Shown here in pieces: positions 9,460 to 18,905 of a DNA stretch of 64,000 nt (positions within the stretch are counted from its first letter, which is position 1; each line of letters starts with the position of its first letter). Under the pieces are notes generated by a model. That model did not search any database and was not told where the DNA came from. It saw only the letters and a program-made list of their open reading frames with translations. The stretch is taken from NCBI GenBank assembly GCA_964594045.1, contig CAZQKR010000011.1:1-64000 (forward strand). The letters run 5' to 3'. Source of the stretch: UBA2365 sp964594045. Lineage in GTDB: Bacteria > Bacteroidota > Bacteroidia > Chitinophagales > Saprospiraceae. The position numbers and the translations under genes are program-made.

Positions 9460-11856
9460 TTAATTTCTGAGCGGTTTGTTGAACTGTAGCATGTACTGTA
9501 TCCTTTCCAAGGTTTTTTCTTCACCGCAAAGACTGATAAATGCTTCTCTTTCGATGTCCAGCAAATATTGTTCTGTAACTGTCTGAGTTCCGGTAAGGTC
9601 ACCGCCGCACATGACCCAGGCAGTTTTTGTTGCGATAAGTGCATCGTGCGGGCTGATGAATTGACCCAGTTTGAATTCATTGATCGCAGTGTACAATGTT
9701 GCCAGCCCGGCTCTGCCAAGGACTTTCACCTGTTTCGGAACTGGCGGAACATAGTTTTTGGCAAGATGTAAAACCTGTTGTTTTGCCTCATAAATGACGT
9801 AAGCAGCATTCAGTATCACTTTGTCCCGGTGTGGAAGCAGATACATCATGTCAAAAGCCATAGGCGCAGAAGTGGCAACCTGAGCCATTGCAATGGTTTT
9901 GAACATTTCTGCGAGTTTTGGCATTTGCACGTCTCCTTCAAAAAAGGTATCGGACAAACGGACAGCAAATTCTTTTGTGCCTCCTCCACCCGGCAGCAGG
10001 CCAACCCCGGCTTCTACCAGACCGATGTAGGATTCAGCTGCAGCCATCACACCATCTGCATGCATCGACATTTCCACACCACCTCCGAAAACATAACCCT
10101 GAGTGGCGATGACCACCGGTACTGTAGCATATCTCAACCTCATATTCACATCCTGAAATCCGGCAACCAGTTCATTGATCTTGTTCCAGTCTTTCTGGAA
10201 GGAATGCATGGCTACCAGCATCAGGTTGGCCCCCACAGAAAAATTGGGTGCATTATTTCCGATGACCAGGCCTTTCCAGCCTTCATTTTCTGCGATCTCA
10301 ATGGCTTTGTTCATCGCTTCGCCGGTACCTTCTCCGATTACATTGCTTTTTGAAGTGAATTCGAGGCAGAGTACACCGTCACCGATGTCCAGGATCTGCG
10401 CTTCGGTATTTTTATACAAAATATTGTTTTTGAAAGCTGCCAGATGTATGGTCTTTTCAGCCCCCGGCAAGGTTTCGTATTTTTGATTGGCGATATGATA
10501 ATATGATCTTTTTGAATTTTGGAAAGTGTAGAAACTGCTGATCCCGGACTGCAACATACTTTTCACCCAGGGAGCGATGTTCAGACCCTGTTTCTCAGCC
10601 AGTTCAATTGCTTTTTCCACCCCGATCATATCCCAGTATTCAAAAGGTCCTGCATCCCAGGCATAACCATTTTTCAGGGCGTCATCCACGCTGAAAATAT
10701 CGTCGGAGATCTCAGGTATCCTGTGGGAAACATATTCAAACAGACTGAGAAAATATTTTTGAATGAAAAGACATTCGGGTTCTTCGCTTTCAAAAAATGA
10801 CCGGACTTTCATGGTAAGGGAATCCAGTTTTTTAGCGGTTTTGATCGCGTCAAGCCGGATCTTTCTGCTTGGCTGATAGGTATTGGTCCGGATATCCAAT
10901 GCCAGGATGATGCTTTTGCCTTCAGCGTCTCTTTCCTTTGTTTTCTGATAAAAACCCTGTCCTGTCTTGTTGCCCAGGAATTTATTTTCAGTCAGAAAGT
11001 CAAAATATGCCGGTAAAGGTTTTTGGCTGAAGACTTTAAAATATTCATCTTCCGGGCAATGATCGATCACGCCTTTCATCACTTTAAGCCCGGTATCAAT
11101 ACCTACCAGGTCCTGAAGTCTGAATGTCCCGGTGCTTGGCCTGCCGATCACAGATCCGGTCAATGCATCCACTGTTTCAATGTCCAGGCCGAATTCATCC
11201 GTGAGTTCGAGCAATCGTGCAATAGAAAAAATACCGACCCGGTTGGCGATGAAAGCTGGTGTGTCCTTGCACAATACGCTCTGTTTACCCAAAAATTCCC
11301 TGCCAAAATCCATAAAGAATTCGATCACAGCAGGATCTGTATCAGGGCCTGGGATGATCTCCAGAAGCCGAAGATACCTGGGCGGATTGAAAAAATGCGT
11401 ACCCAGAAAATGCCGTCTGAAATCTTCTGATCTTCCCTTTGACAGCAGTTGGATTGGAATTCCCGAAGTGTTTGAAGTGATGAAACTACCGGGTTTACGG
11501 AACTGTTCAATTTTTTCATACAGCGATTTTTTGATATTCAGGTCTTCTATCACCACTTCAAGTATCCAGTCGCAATCTCCGGTTTTGTGAAGATCATCTT
11601 CGAAATTGCCTGTTTGGATACGATTGGCAAAGCTGTTTTTATACAATGGAGCGGGTGATGACTTGATCACTTTTTGAAGTGATTCCTGTACGATTTTGTT
11701 GCGGACGGCAGGAATGGATACCTCCGCATCTGACAGCCCGAAAGGAATGATATCGAGCAACAGGACTTCGAACCCGGCATTAGCCAGATGACACGCGATC
11801 CCGGAACCCATGACGCCGGAGCCCAAAACAGCGATTTTTTTAATTTTTTTCAGCAT
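9460..11856 (-). CDS. fadN: 3-hydroxyacyl-CoA dehydrogenase/enoyl-CoA hydratase fusion (FadN type)
   Basis: Bifunctional beta-oxidation enzyme: hydration of enoyl-CoA and NAD-dependent oxidation of 3-hydroxyacyl-CoA. The 798-residue protein begins with an NAD-binding Rossmann motif (VLGSGVMGSGIA, about 10-20), followed by the hydroxyacyl-CoA dehydrogenase domains to about residue 420. A crotonase domain follows (about 480-690) with an oxyanion-hole region NNAPNFSVGANL and the GYVFGGGVEM block. This order, dehydrogenase first and hydratase second, is that of FadN and opposite to E. coli FadB. It is the first gene of the minus-strand pair, and its start faces the acyl-CoA dehydrogenase gene across an AT-rich 255-bp region that must hold divergent promoters. 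No regulator gene is adjacent. Confidence 0.9.
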   Translation of the reverse strand: MLKKIKKIAVLGSGVMGSGIACHLANAGFEVLLLDIIPFGLSDAEVSIPAVRNKIVQESLQKVIKSSPAPLYKNSFANRIQTGNFEDDLHKTGDCDWILEVVIEDLNIKKSLYEKIEQFRKPGSFITSNTSGIPIQLLSKGRSEDFRRHFLGTHFFNPPRYLRLLEIIPGPDTDPAVIEFFMDFGREFLGKQSVLCKDTPAFIANRVGIFSIARLLELTDEFGLDIETVDALTGSVIGRPSTGTFRLQDLVGIDTGLKVMKGVIDHCPEDEYFKVFSQKPLPAYFDFLTENKFLGNKTGQGFYQKTKERDAEGKSIILALDIRTNTYQPSRKIRLDAIKTAKKLDSLTMKVRSFFESEEPECLFIQKYFLSLFEYVSHRIPEISDDIFSVDDALKNGYAWDAGPFEYWDMIGVEKAIELAEKQGLNIAPWVKSMLQSGISSFYTFQNSKRSYYHIANQKYETLPGAEKTIHLAAFKNNILYKNTEAQILDIGDGVLCLEFTSKSNVIGEGTGEAMNKAIEIAENEGWKGLVIGNNAPNFSVGANLMLVAMHSFQKDWNKINELVAGFQDVNMRLRYATVPVVIATQGYVFGGGVEMSMHADGVMAAAESYIGLVEAGVGLLPGGGGTKEFAVRLSDTFFEGDVQMPKLAEMFKTIAMAQVATSAPMAFDMMYLLPHRDKVILNAAYVIYEAKQQVLHLAKNYVPPVPKQVKVLGRAGLATLYTAINEFKLGQFISPHDALIATKTAWVMCGGDLTGTQTVTEQYLLDIEREAFISLCGEEKTLERIQYMLQFNKPLRN

Positions 11857-12111
11857 ATGTAAAATATTTTTTGGAAATATCAGAATATTTAACTCAAAGT
11901 AAGTATAAAATTTTAAAACATACCCTTTTAGGTTAAGCGCAATAAAAATGCAATTAATAATTGAAATACAGGTTAAAAATAGTATATAAATTCAACAAAT
12001 AGTAAAAAATCAATAAAAAATTATCATTTTTTTCATAAAATATTTGGAATTTAGTGTTAAATAACTTTACTTTAAGTTAAAATTATATTAAATCACAATT
12101 CAAAGCCATTT

Positions 12112-13917
12112 ATGATGAACTACATGGATCTTGACAACCTGAAATTCCTGCTTTTTGACGTAGTTAAGCTGGGAGATGTTTTACAATTTGAAAAACACAG
12201 GGACTTTGACCTGGAAGGCGCAGACATCTTTCTGGATGGTATGAAAGATCTGGCGGATCAGGTACTGTTTCCGAGTTTTAAGGAAATGGATGAAAAGCCT
12301 GCCGAATACCGTGATGGTGCCATTCACGTTCATCCCCAGTTGGGTGAGATTTTCAGGCAGGTGGCTGAATCAGGCATGATCGGGTCACATTTTGATCCGA
12401 AGTTTGGAGGAATGAATATGCCACATGTACTGGTAGCTGCGGCGGAACATATTTTGCACTCGGCCAACAATAACGCCGGGCCTTACCTGGCATTGACCAC
12501 AGGGGCCGCCAATTTGCTGACTTCATTCGGATCTGAAGAACTTACCCAAACGTATCTGCCAAAAATGCTGGAAGGCAAATGGATGGGAACGATGTCGCTT
12601 ACAGAACCGGAAGCAGGCTCCTCCCTTGGAGACCTGACCACATCTGCAACACCAGTTGAAGCGGGTTATTATATGATCAAAGGACAAAAGATCTTTATTT
12701 CCGGAGGAGATCATCAATTTGGGGAAAATTTCGTTCACATGGTGATCGCAAGGATCCCTGGATCGCCCGAAGGTGCAAAAGGTATTTCCCTGTTTGTGGT
12801 TCCGAAACTCAGGATCAATCCGGATGGCAGCCTTGAACCCAACGATGTGATCACTGCCGGTGACTATCAGAAACTGGGTCAGAGAGGATATTGTACTTCT
12901 CACCTGATTTTCGGAGAGCACAATGATTGCCGGGGATGGCTGGTAGGGGAACCCAACAAGGGATTGAAATACATGTTCCAGCTGATGAACCAGGCGAGAC
13001 TTGAAGTAGGTAACCTGGCGGTTTCCATAGCCACGGCTGCTTATCAAGCTTCGCTGTCCTATGCAAAGGAAAGAGCGCAGGGCAGAAGGATGACTAAAGA
13101 AGGAATGGAAGCCAAAGAGCAAACCCTGATCATCAACCACCCGGATGTGAGGAGGATGTTGCTCAAACAAAAATCCATCACGGAAGGTGCTTTGGCATTG
13201 TTGCTGGAGACCTATAAATACTATGACCTGGTACATTGCCTGGATGGGGAGGAAAAGGGCAATGCACAGATGATGCTTGACTTGTTGACACCGGTTGCCA
13301 AAACCTATCCTTCAGACCTGGGCATTGAATCGGTGAGCAATGGCATCCAGGTACTGGGTGGATACGGATATACCAAAGATTTTTTGCTGGAGCAATATTT
13401 CAGGGATATCCGGATCACATCCATTTATGAAGGTACTTCAGGTATCCAGGCGCTGGATCTTCTGAGCAGGAAGATGACGGCCAACAATGGCCAGGCGATG
13501 ATGATTTTGCTGGGTGTTTTGAACGAAACCATTGCGGCAGCAAAAGGAAAGCCTGAACTGGTCCCGTATGCGCAGAAACTGGAAGAAGCTATTGCCGAAG
13601 TGCAGAAGATCATGGAACATTTGCTGCCATTTGCTTTCCAGAGACAATATGAAAGTTTCCTGGCTGATGCATCATTGTTCATGGAACTGACTGGCCATTT
13701 GTTGATCAGCTGGCAATGGCTGCGGATCGCAACTGCGGCCATTGAGAAAATGGAATCAGGAGAGATGAGGTGGCCAAAATCATTCTACCAGGAAAAGATC
13801 CATACGATGAAGTACTATTTTGTATATGAACTGCCGAGGATCAAAGGATTGTCCGAAACGATCAGGTCTAAGGAAGAACTGACTATCCTGAAAGATGGAT
13901 GCGTTCTTTTTGAATGA
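12112..13917 (+). CDS. fadE: Acyl-CoA dehydrogenase (FadE type, C-terminally extended)
   Basis: FAD-dependent enzyme that opens beta-oxidation by introducing the 2,3 double bond into acyl-CoA. The 601-residue protein has the acyl-CoA dehydrogenase core, including the signature-like block MSLTEPEAGSSLGDL, the QVLGGYGYTKDF block and the YEGTSGIQALDL segment near the usual catalytic region, plus an extra C-terminal helical region of about 120 residues found in the long bacterial class. Two in-frame ATGs stand together at 12112 and 12115; the first is used. It is divergent from the fadN-fadA pair and 52 bp upstream of an SCP2 gene on the same strand, consistent with one lipid-degradation locus. 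Confidence 0.92.
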   Translation: MMNYMDLDNLKFLLFDVVKLGDVLQFEKHRDFDLEGADIFLDGMKDLADQVLFPSFKEMDEKPAEYRDGAIHVHPQLGEIFRQVAESGMIGSHFDPKFGGMNMPHVLVAAAEHILHSANNNAGPYLALTTGAANLLTSFGSEELTQTYLPKMLEGKWMGTMSLTEPEAGSSLGDLTTSATPVEAGYYMIKGQKIFISGGDHQFGENFVHMVIARIPGSPEGAKGISLFVVPKLRINPDGSLEPNDVITAGDYQKLGQRGYCTSHLIFGEHNDCRGWLVGEPNKGLKYMFQLMNQARLEVGNLAVSIATAAYQASLSYAKERAQGRRMTKEGMEAKEQTLIINHPDVRRMLLKQKSITEGALALLLETYKYYDLVHCLDGEEKGNAQMMLDLLTPVAKTYPSDLGIESVSNGIQVLGGYGYTKDFLLEQYFRDIRITSIYEGTSGIQALDLLSRKMTANNGQAMMILLGVLNETIAAAKGKPELVPYAQKLEEAIAEVQKIMEHLLPFAFQRQYESFLADASLFMELTGHLLISWQWLRIATAAIEKMESGEMRWPKSFYQEKIHTMKYYFVYELPRIKGLSETIRSKEELTILKDGCVLFE

Positions 13918-13969
13918 TTTTGTTTGTAAATTTGTTTATAAGTCAATTATTCATTAAAAAAAATTTAAT

Positions 13970-14263
13970 ATGGAATATCAGGAAATATTGGAAGGCGTAA
14001 AAAATCAGGCTGCCAGGACTTCTCCTTTGGGCGGAACCGTGAAATTTGTTATGGATGGTAAGATCATTTATATTGATGGGAGCGGCGATACCAATATTGT
14101 TTCCGAGGATGATATAGAAGCTAATTGCCTGATCACGACATCATTGGAAGATATGGGAAAGATGATGTCAGGCCAACTAAATCCCATGATGGCTACCATG
14201 ATGGGCAAAATGAAGATCAAGGGCGATATGGGCCTGGCGATGAAATTGCAGTCTCTGATCTGA
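13970..14263 (+). CDS. SCP2 sterol-carrier-like lipid-binding protein
   Basis: Small cytoplasmic protein (97 residues) of the SCP-2 fold. Features typical of the family are the beta-rich first half (GGTVKFVMDGKIIYIDG), the block EANCLITTSLEDMGKMMSG and a C-terminal Met-rich helix with KMKIKGDMGLAMKL. SCP2 proteins bind acyl-CoAs and other lipids, and the gene follows a fatty acyl-CoA dehydrogenase closely, so it probably presents acyl-CoA substrates to the pathway. The substrate is inference. Confidence 0.88.
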   Translation: MEYQEILEGVKNQAARTSPLGGTVKFVMDGKIIYIDGSGDTNIVSEDDIEANCLITTSLEDMGKMMSGQLNPMMATMMGKMKIKGDMGLAMKLQSLI

Positions 14264-14301
14264 TAGGTCGTTTGGAAAAAGAGGGGAAGTTGTTATGCTA
14301 G

Positions 14302-14363
14302 TCGCCTTTGTTGGTGTTTTCACCAACAAAGTAATGGCAATTGTACTGTTTTAATATCACAAA
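14302..14363 (+). repeat. Dispersed repeat family B, partial copy
   Basis: Left half of the 94-bp element seen complete at 46575-46668. It has TCGCC, a perfect hairpin (TTTGTTGGTG, TTTT loop, CACCAACAAA at 14307-14330), then the conserved spacer GTAATGGCAATTGTACTG and TTTTAATATCACA. The mirror hairpin of the right end is not recognisable. It lies in the 436-bp gap 14264-14699, which otherwise holds only short broken reading frames. Confidence 0.75.
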
Positions 14364-14699
14364 CCTGCATTTTATATTGTATAAATATTAGCTACCATTC
14401 TGGTGAATTCGATGGTCACTGCCGGGTTGAATGCACCATATGAAAGATATCAGTCCAGGATTGTCTGGCTTCTGCCAATGGCTACTTTGGTCATGATCCT
14501 GCATTTTGGAAGGGTAGGGAAGTGGTCAGTTATGGCAGGAAATGGATAGGTTAAAGGAAATTCAAAAGTGGAAGTGGGGAATTGGGATGAAGGTGTTAAT
14601 TGCCGGTATACACACCTGTATCAAGCCAATTCCTGACAGATTCAATCAATTTTGCATTTTTCAGATTTTTCCATGTATTTGTCTATAAGATAAAACAGG

Positions 14700-16016
14700 T
14701 TACATGTTTTCCAGGCATAAGGCTGAATAGCTTTTCTTGTATTCAGAAATGAACGGATGAAGCTTTTCAAGGTGTGAAGTTTTTAGCCGCAATTTTTCAA
14801 TACTTATTTTACTGCTTTTACGCTTAATTTCTGCAATGATCATTTTTTTATCCTGTTCGTTCATGGCAACCAAGTCAATTTCAATTTCTCCTTTTCTATC
14901 CCAAAATTGGCCAATTTGGGTAAAAAGGCCACTCTCTACTGCTTGAAGTCTGAAGTAACGTTCGAGCATCAAACCGCTGAAGGTAGAATAGTCTCTAAAA
15001 ATAATATTTTGTAAGGCATCAAAAGCGCCAATTTCTATCATATAGTTATATTTATAGATAAAACGAAACCAGAATATCAGGAAATTATCTTCCAAAAAGT
15101 ATTTCATATGTTTGGTTCCTTTGCCCAAAACAGGAATAGATCTTTTGATGAGATGGAAGTCATTTTCGAGTCTGGTAAGATATCCGCTAACTTCTTTCTT
15201 CAGAAGGGCTTCTATTTCTGCTCTTGAATTCCTGCCCTCAGCCATTGAAGTGAGTATGCTGAAATAAATTGAATGATCTCTTCCGAATTCTTCAATCAGC
15301 ATGTTTTTTCCTTCATTCAGAAAAATGCTGTCTTTAGTGATCATATGTTGGATCATAGTGTTTTTGGTCACTGCATTGTTATCCATCAACAGTTCTACAT
15401 ATTTTGCCACACCACCTGTAAAGCTGTAAAGCGCCAACAAATCATCCGGTGTAAATTCGGGATTATGATCCCGAATGATCTGTTTCATTGTTTCGGTATC
15501 GAAAGCCTGAAGTCTTATAAAATGCTGGGCTCTTCCGAAAAGTGGTTCTTTCTGGCTTTCAAAGATCCGGTACATCAATGAAGTTACAGATCCTGATACG
15601 ATCAGATTGAGTTTGGAATCTTCGCTTTTCAGATCCCAAATTCGTTGCATTTCACTATACACAGCCGGGTTTACTGAATAAAACTCCTGAAATTCATCAA
15701 TTATGAGCGTTATATTTTGTTGGTGGGATACCTGGACAATATACTCAAACAGTACAGCAAATGAAGAAACTTCACCCAAAACAGGCAACTTTATTTTTTC
15801 AGTGATTTCTTTCACAAAATCCTGACATAGAAGAATTTCGGACTTTTTAGCTACAAAAAAATAGAGGGAAGACGCATCTTTAAAGGCAGACAAAAGTAGT
15901 TTTGTTTTGCCGATACGTCTTCTACCTGTCAACACGGTAAATTGTGCATTTTTGTGTGAAGCGGCAGCTATAGCTCTGAGTTTTGTTATTTCATGTTCTC
16001 TGTTATAAAATTTCAT
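14700..16016 (-). CDS. P-loop ATPase with DUF234/PD-(D/E)xK-like C-terminus
   Basis: The 438-residue protein belongs to a widespread, often lone family of AAA-like ATPases of unknown function. Walker A is GRRRIGKT (31-38), Walker B is LIIDEF (104-109), a winged-helix-like middle part follows (about 200-290), and the C-terminal domain carries a nuclease-like pattern with D381 in IEIDLVA and E396-I-K398. The PD-(D/E)xK reading comes from the spacing I see; DUF234 is recalled from the family. It stands alone between two family B repeat copies. Paralogues are common in Bacteroidota and archaea. A toxin-like or mobile-DNA role has been suggested by context for such proteins, but nothing here proves it. 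Confidence 0.82.
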   Translation of the reverse strand: MKFYNREHEITKLRAIAAASHKNAQFTVLTGRRRIGKTKLLLSAFKDASSLYFFVAKKSEILLCQDFVKEITEKIKLPVLGEVSSFAVLFEYIVQVSHQQNITLIIDEFQEFYSVNPAVYSEMQRIWDLKSEDSKLNLIVSGSVTSLMYRIFESQKEPLFGRAQHFIRLQAFDTETMKQIIRDHNPEFTPDDLLALYSFTGGVAKYVELLMDNNAVTKNTMIQHMITKDSIFLNEGKNMLIEEFGRDHSIYFSILTSMAEGRNSRAEIEALLKKEVSGYLTRLENDFHLIKRSIPVLGKGTKHMKYFLEDNFLIFWFRFIYKYNYMIEIGAFDALQNIIFRDYSTFSGLMLERYFRLQAVESGLFTQIGQFWDRKGEIEIDLVAMNEQDKKMIIAEIKRKSSKISIEKLRLKTSHLEKLHPFISEYKKSYSALCLENM

Positions 16017-16239
16017 AATGCTAATTTTCCGAAATGAATTTTTCCGAAATAGTGGTTTCGGAAATGCAAATATATAAATTTTTCTGTTATTTTGTAAGGG
16101 AAGGATAAATTTTATAGGAATGAATTGACAGGTCTGAGTTCATTCAGTAAATTGAGTTTGCTCTAATAAGGTAATAGAGCTATAAATACACGAATTAAAA
16201 CGAATAATCAGAATGCTTAAGAATTATTAATTAGTTTAT

Positions 16240-16303
16240 TAATGGCAATCATACTGTTTTAATATCACAAATGCTTTTGGTATAAACACCAACTGCGGCG
16301 AAA
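16240..16303 (+). repeat. Dispersed repeat family B, partial copy (right half)
   Basis: Contains the spacer TAATGGCAATCATACTG, then TTTTAATATCACA, a decayed right hairpin (the CTTTTGG arm and the AACACCAACTG arm) and the terminal GGCGAAA. The left hairpin is missing. It lies in the 455-bp gap 16017-16471, between the ATPase gene and the NifX-like gene; besides this and the terminator at 16373, the gap shows nothing assignable. Confidence 0.65.
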
Positions 16304-16372
16304 TATAACAATTTCTATAATAGCACTAAGATAATTGAATTTTTGGATAACTTTCTGATCATTATGAAAATC

Positions 16373-16407
16373 AAAAGCCCCTCAACTTTTCAGCTGAGGG
16401 GCTTTTT
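16373..16407. terminator. Bidirectional-looking rho-independent terminator
   Basis: Perfect 12-bp stem: AAAAGCCCCTCA (16373-16384) pairs with TGAGGGGCTTTT (16395-16406), with a T-run on the right and an A-run on the left. It lies 65 bp beyond the stop of the minus-strand NifX-like gene and most likely ends that transcript. Confidence 0.85.
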
Positions 16408-16471
16408 CTATCCTGCGGTAATCTTGCAGTATCAAAATGAGTATTCGTTAAATCCTATATTTCTTTTCTGA

Positions 16472-17011
16472 TCAGTTGTGTTGAGCTTCATTGGATTTGG
16501 CAAAAGCTACAAATTCCTGTATGATGTCTTCCACATTGACCAGGGCTTCGCCACGGATCATCACCGGCCTGATATCATAACGCTGTAGCGGAGTAGCTAA
16601 TTTGCCGCCTAATTGCTTCAAAATAAAGAAATCACAGTCTGCGATGGACTTTGCCATGATCAGATGCGCTTCATCGATCTCGTGACTGTGACTGCCGCAA
16701 CCGCATCCATGATCATCATCGTGTCCATGCTCATGATCATGATTGTGCCCATGACCGCCGCAACATGCATCATCCTCTTTGTCATGACTGTGATCATGAC
16801 TGTGATCATGCCCGTGATCATGCCCGCAACCGCAACCGTGATCATCTGCTTTTTCTGATTCACCGTGATGCTCGGATCCGCATTTTGGATTGTTCCTGAA
16901 TTCTGTACCGGTCACTGAATCTCCATCCAGTGTGACCACCATAAAATATTGGGCATGTCCTGTATGTGGCGCTACGGTAACTTTATCAGATGTTGGAATA
17001 GCTATTTTCAT
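16472..17011 (-). CDS. NifX/NifB-like cluster-binding protein split by a His/Cys-rich insert
   Basis: The two ends of this 179-residue protein form a NifX/NifB-C-terminal-type domain (dinitrogenase iron-molybdenum cofactor family): residues 1-40 give MKIAIPTSD, a HTGHA motif and a strand, and 113-170 give the helix IMAKSIADCDFFILKQLGGK and the end of the domain. Between them lies an insert of roughly 72 residues with about 20 His and 7 Cys, built of HD, HG, CGCG and ACCGG motifs. Family members bind Fe-S or metal clusters. The insert looks like a metal store or sensor for Zn, Ni, Co or Cu. No nif genes are nearby. It lies 63 bp downstream of glyS on the same strand and could be co-transcribed. 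A metallochaperone role is inference. Confidence 0.8.
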   Translation of the reverse strand: MKIAIPTSDKVTVAPHTGHAQYFMVVTLDGDSVTGTEFRNNPKCGSEHHGESEKADDHGCGCGHDHGHDHSHDHSHDKEDDACCGGHGHNHDHEHGHDDDHGCGCGSHSHEIDEAHLIMAKSIADCDFFILKQLGGKLATPLQRYDIRPVMIRGEALVNVEDIIQEFVAFAKSNEAQHN

Positions 17012-17074
17012 TTTTTGAGTTTTTATTTTATGTATTATTTCGAAACAATTGAATGTTGAAAAGGTTCAACCGGA

Positions 17075-18628
17075 TCAAACCAATTTTTTCAACAATTCAT
17101 TGATGTCTGTTTTTTTGGTGATGTATTCATTCAGTTCTGTTATGGGTAAACGCACCTGTTGCAACGTGTCCCTGTCTCTGACCGTAACTGCTTCATCCTG
17201 TAATGATTCAAAATCAACCGTGACGCAGAAAGGTGTTCCGATCGCATCCTGTCTGCGATAGCGTCTTCCTATGGCGTCTTTTTCATCATACTGGGCCTGA
17301 ACGGCAAATCTTATCTGGTCGAAAACTGCTTTGGCCTTAGTGGTCAGTTCTTCATTGTTTTTAACCAATGGTAAAACAGCCACCTTCACCGGAGCCAGAG
17401 CAGCCGGCAATTTCAAAACGACCCTTTCAGATTCCTTACCATCTGCATCAGGCACCATCTCTTCCTGGTAGGCAAAACTCATCATGGCCAAAAACATCCT
17501 GTCCACGCCTATGGAAGTTTCCACCACATAAGGAATGTAACTTTCATTCAGTTCAGGGTCAAAGAACTGCATTTTTTTACCGCTCAGATCTGAATGGCTT
17601 TTCAGGTCAAAATCAGTCCTGGAGTGAATACCTTCCAGTTCTTTAAAACCAAACGGAAACGCAAACTGAATGTCCACAGCTGCATTGGCATAATGCGCCA
17701 GATTTTCATGATCGTGGAATCGCAGCATGTTTTCATCTACACCCAATGCCTGGTGCCATTTCATCCGCATGCTTTTCCAGTAATTATACCATTCCATTTC
17801 ACTGCCGGGCTGCACAAAATACTGCATTTCCATCTGTTCAAACTCCTTCATCCTGAAGATAAACTGACGTGCCACGATCTCATTCCTGAAAGCTTTTCCG
17901 ATCTGGGCGATGCCAAAAGGAATTTTTTGCCTGGTGGTTTTTTGGACATTGAGGAAGTTGACAAAAATGCCCTGTGCGGTTTCAGGTCGGAGGTACAGTT
18001 TGCCTTCATCACCGGCGATATTGCCGAGTTGCGTGCTGAACATCAGGTTGAATTGTCTGACGTCTGTCCAGTTTTTCGAGCCGCTTACCGGATCAGCGAT
18101 TTCCAGCTCTTCGATCAATGCTTTGAGATCTTCCAGTTGGCCTGAACTCAGGGCATTGGTCATGCGCTCATTGATGCGTTTGATCTCGGCGTAATATTCG
18201 ACCACGCGGGTATTGGTTGTTATAAATTGCTCTTTATCAAAGGATTCTCCGAAGCGTTTTTCCGCTTTGGTCACTTCTTTATCGATTTTTGCTTCGATTT
18301 TGGCAATGTGGTCTTCAACGAGTACGTCAGCACGGTATCTTTTTTTGGAGTCTTTATTGTCGATCAAAGGGTCATTGAATGCATCCACGTGACCTGAAGC
18401 TTTCCATGTTTTGGGATGCATGAAAATGGCCGCGTCCAGTCCAACGATATCGTGATGCAGCTGAACCATGGATTTCCACCAATAGCTTTTGATGTTGTTT
18501 TTCAGTTCCACGCCATAAGGACCGTAGTCATAAACGGCGCTCAGACCATCATATACTTCACTGGAAGGATAGACAAAACCATAAGTTTTTGCGTGTGATA
18601 CGATTTTCTTAAAAAGCTCTTCAGACAT
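17075..18628 (-). CDS. glyS: Glycyl-tRNA synthetase (alpha2 type)
   Basis: Charges tRNA-Gly in the cytoplasm; class II synthetase of the homodimeric kind. The 517-residue protein has the family-typical N-terminus (KTYGFVYPSSEVYDGLSAVYD), motif 2-like FRNEIVARQFIFRMKEFEQME, the catalytic block RPETAQGIFVNF, motif 3 near ETSIGVDRMFLAM, and a C-terminal anticodon-binding domain (APVKVAVLPL onward, about 410-510). A possible -7 element TACTTTTG lies on the minus strand at 18648-18655, just upstream of the start, but without a well-spaced -33 TTG. Confidence 0.95.
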   Translation of the reverse strand: MSEELFKKIVSHAKTYGFVYPSSEVYDGLSAVYDYGPYGVELKNNIKSYWWKSMVQLHHDIVGLDAAIFMHPKTWKASGHVDAFNDPLIDNKDSKKRYRADVLVEDHIAKIEAKIDKEVTKAEKRFGESFDKEQFITTNTRVVEYYAEIKRINERMTNALSSGQLEDLKALIEELEIADPVSGSKNWTDVRQFNLMFSTQLGNIAGDEGKLYLRPETAQGIFVNFLNVQKTTRQKIPFGIAQIGKAFRNEIVARQFIFRMKEFEQMEMQYFVQPGSEMEWYNYWKSMRMKWHQALGVDENMLRFHDHENLAHYANAAVDIQFAFPFGFKELEGIHSRTDFDLKSHSDLSGKKMQFFDPELNESYIPYVVETSIGVDRMFLAMMSFAYQEEMVPDADGKESERVVLKLPAALAPVKVAVLPLVKNNEELTTKAKAVFDQIRFAVQAQYDEKDAIGRRYRRQDAIGTPFCVTVDFESLQDEAVTVRDRDTLQQVRLPITELNEYITKKTDINELLKKLV

Positions 18629-18670
18629 GTCAATTCAATTTAAGGCGCAAAAGTAATCAAGAAATTGGAA

Positions 18671-18718
18671 ATTTGAAGATTCGAAGATTTGAAGATTCGA
18701 AAATTTGAAGATTCGGGA
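18671..18718. repeat. Three tandem 16-bp repeats upstream of glyS
   Basis: Three consecutive units starting at 18671, 18687 and 18703, each beginning ATTTGAAGATTCG and differing in the last bases. They lie just upstream of the glyS start, next to the probable promoter. Short AT-rich minisatellites like this often vary in copy number. Confidence 0.75.
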
Positions 18719-18905
18719 TTCAAGATTAAATAGAACAATACAAACAGCTCGAACATCTCAAATAAAGAAGCTAAGGAACAAAAGAACAGGTAGAACAATT
18801 TACAAAAGATCAATCGAACAATATAGTACCACTGGTAATTTAAAAGTTGAGTCTGCTCCGAAAAGCCCAATTTGTTGATTTTCAATCGTTTTTTGCCCCA
18901 ACCTA

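Noticed and set aside
14412..14558. 48-codon plus frame in the gap after the SCP2 gene
   Set aside because: Short, no neighbour coupling, and an alternative frame over the same bases looks equally protein-like, so neither is supported.
18640..18885. 81-codon minus-strand frame upstream of glyS
   Set aside because: Its C-terminal part is simply the translated 16-bp tandem repeat and it covers the probable glyS promoter.
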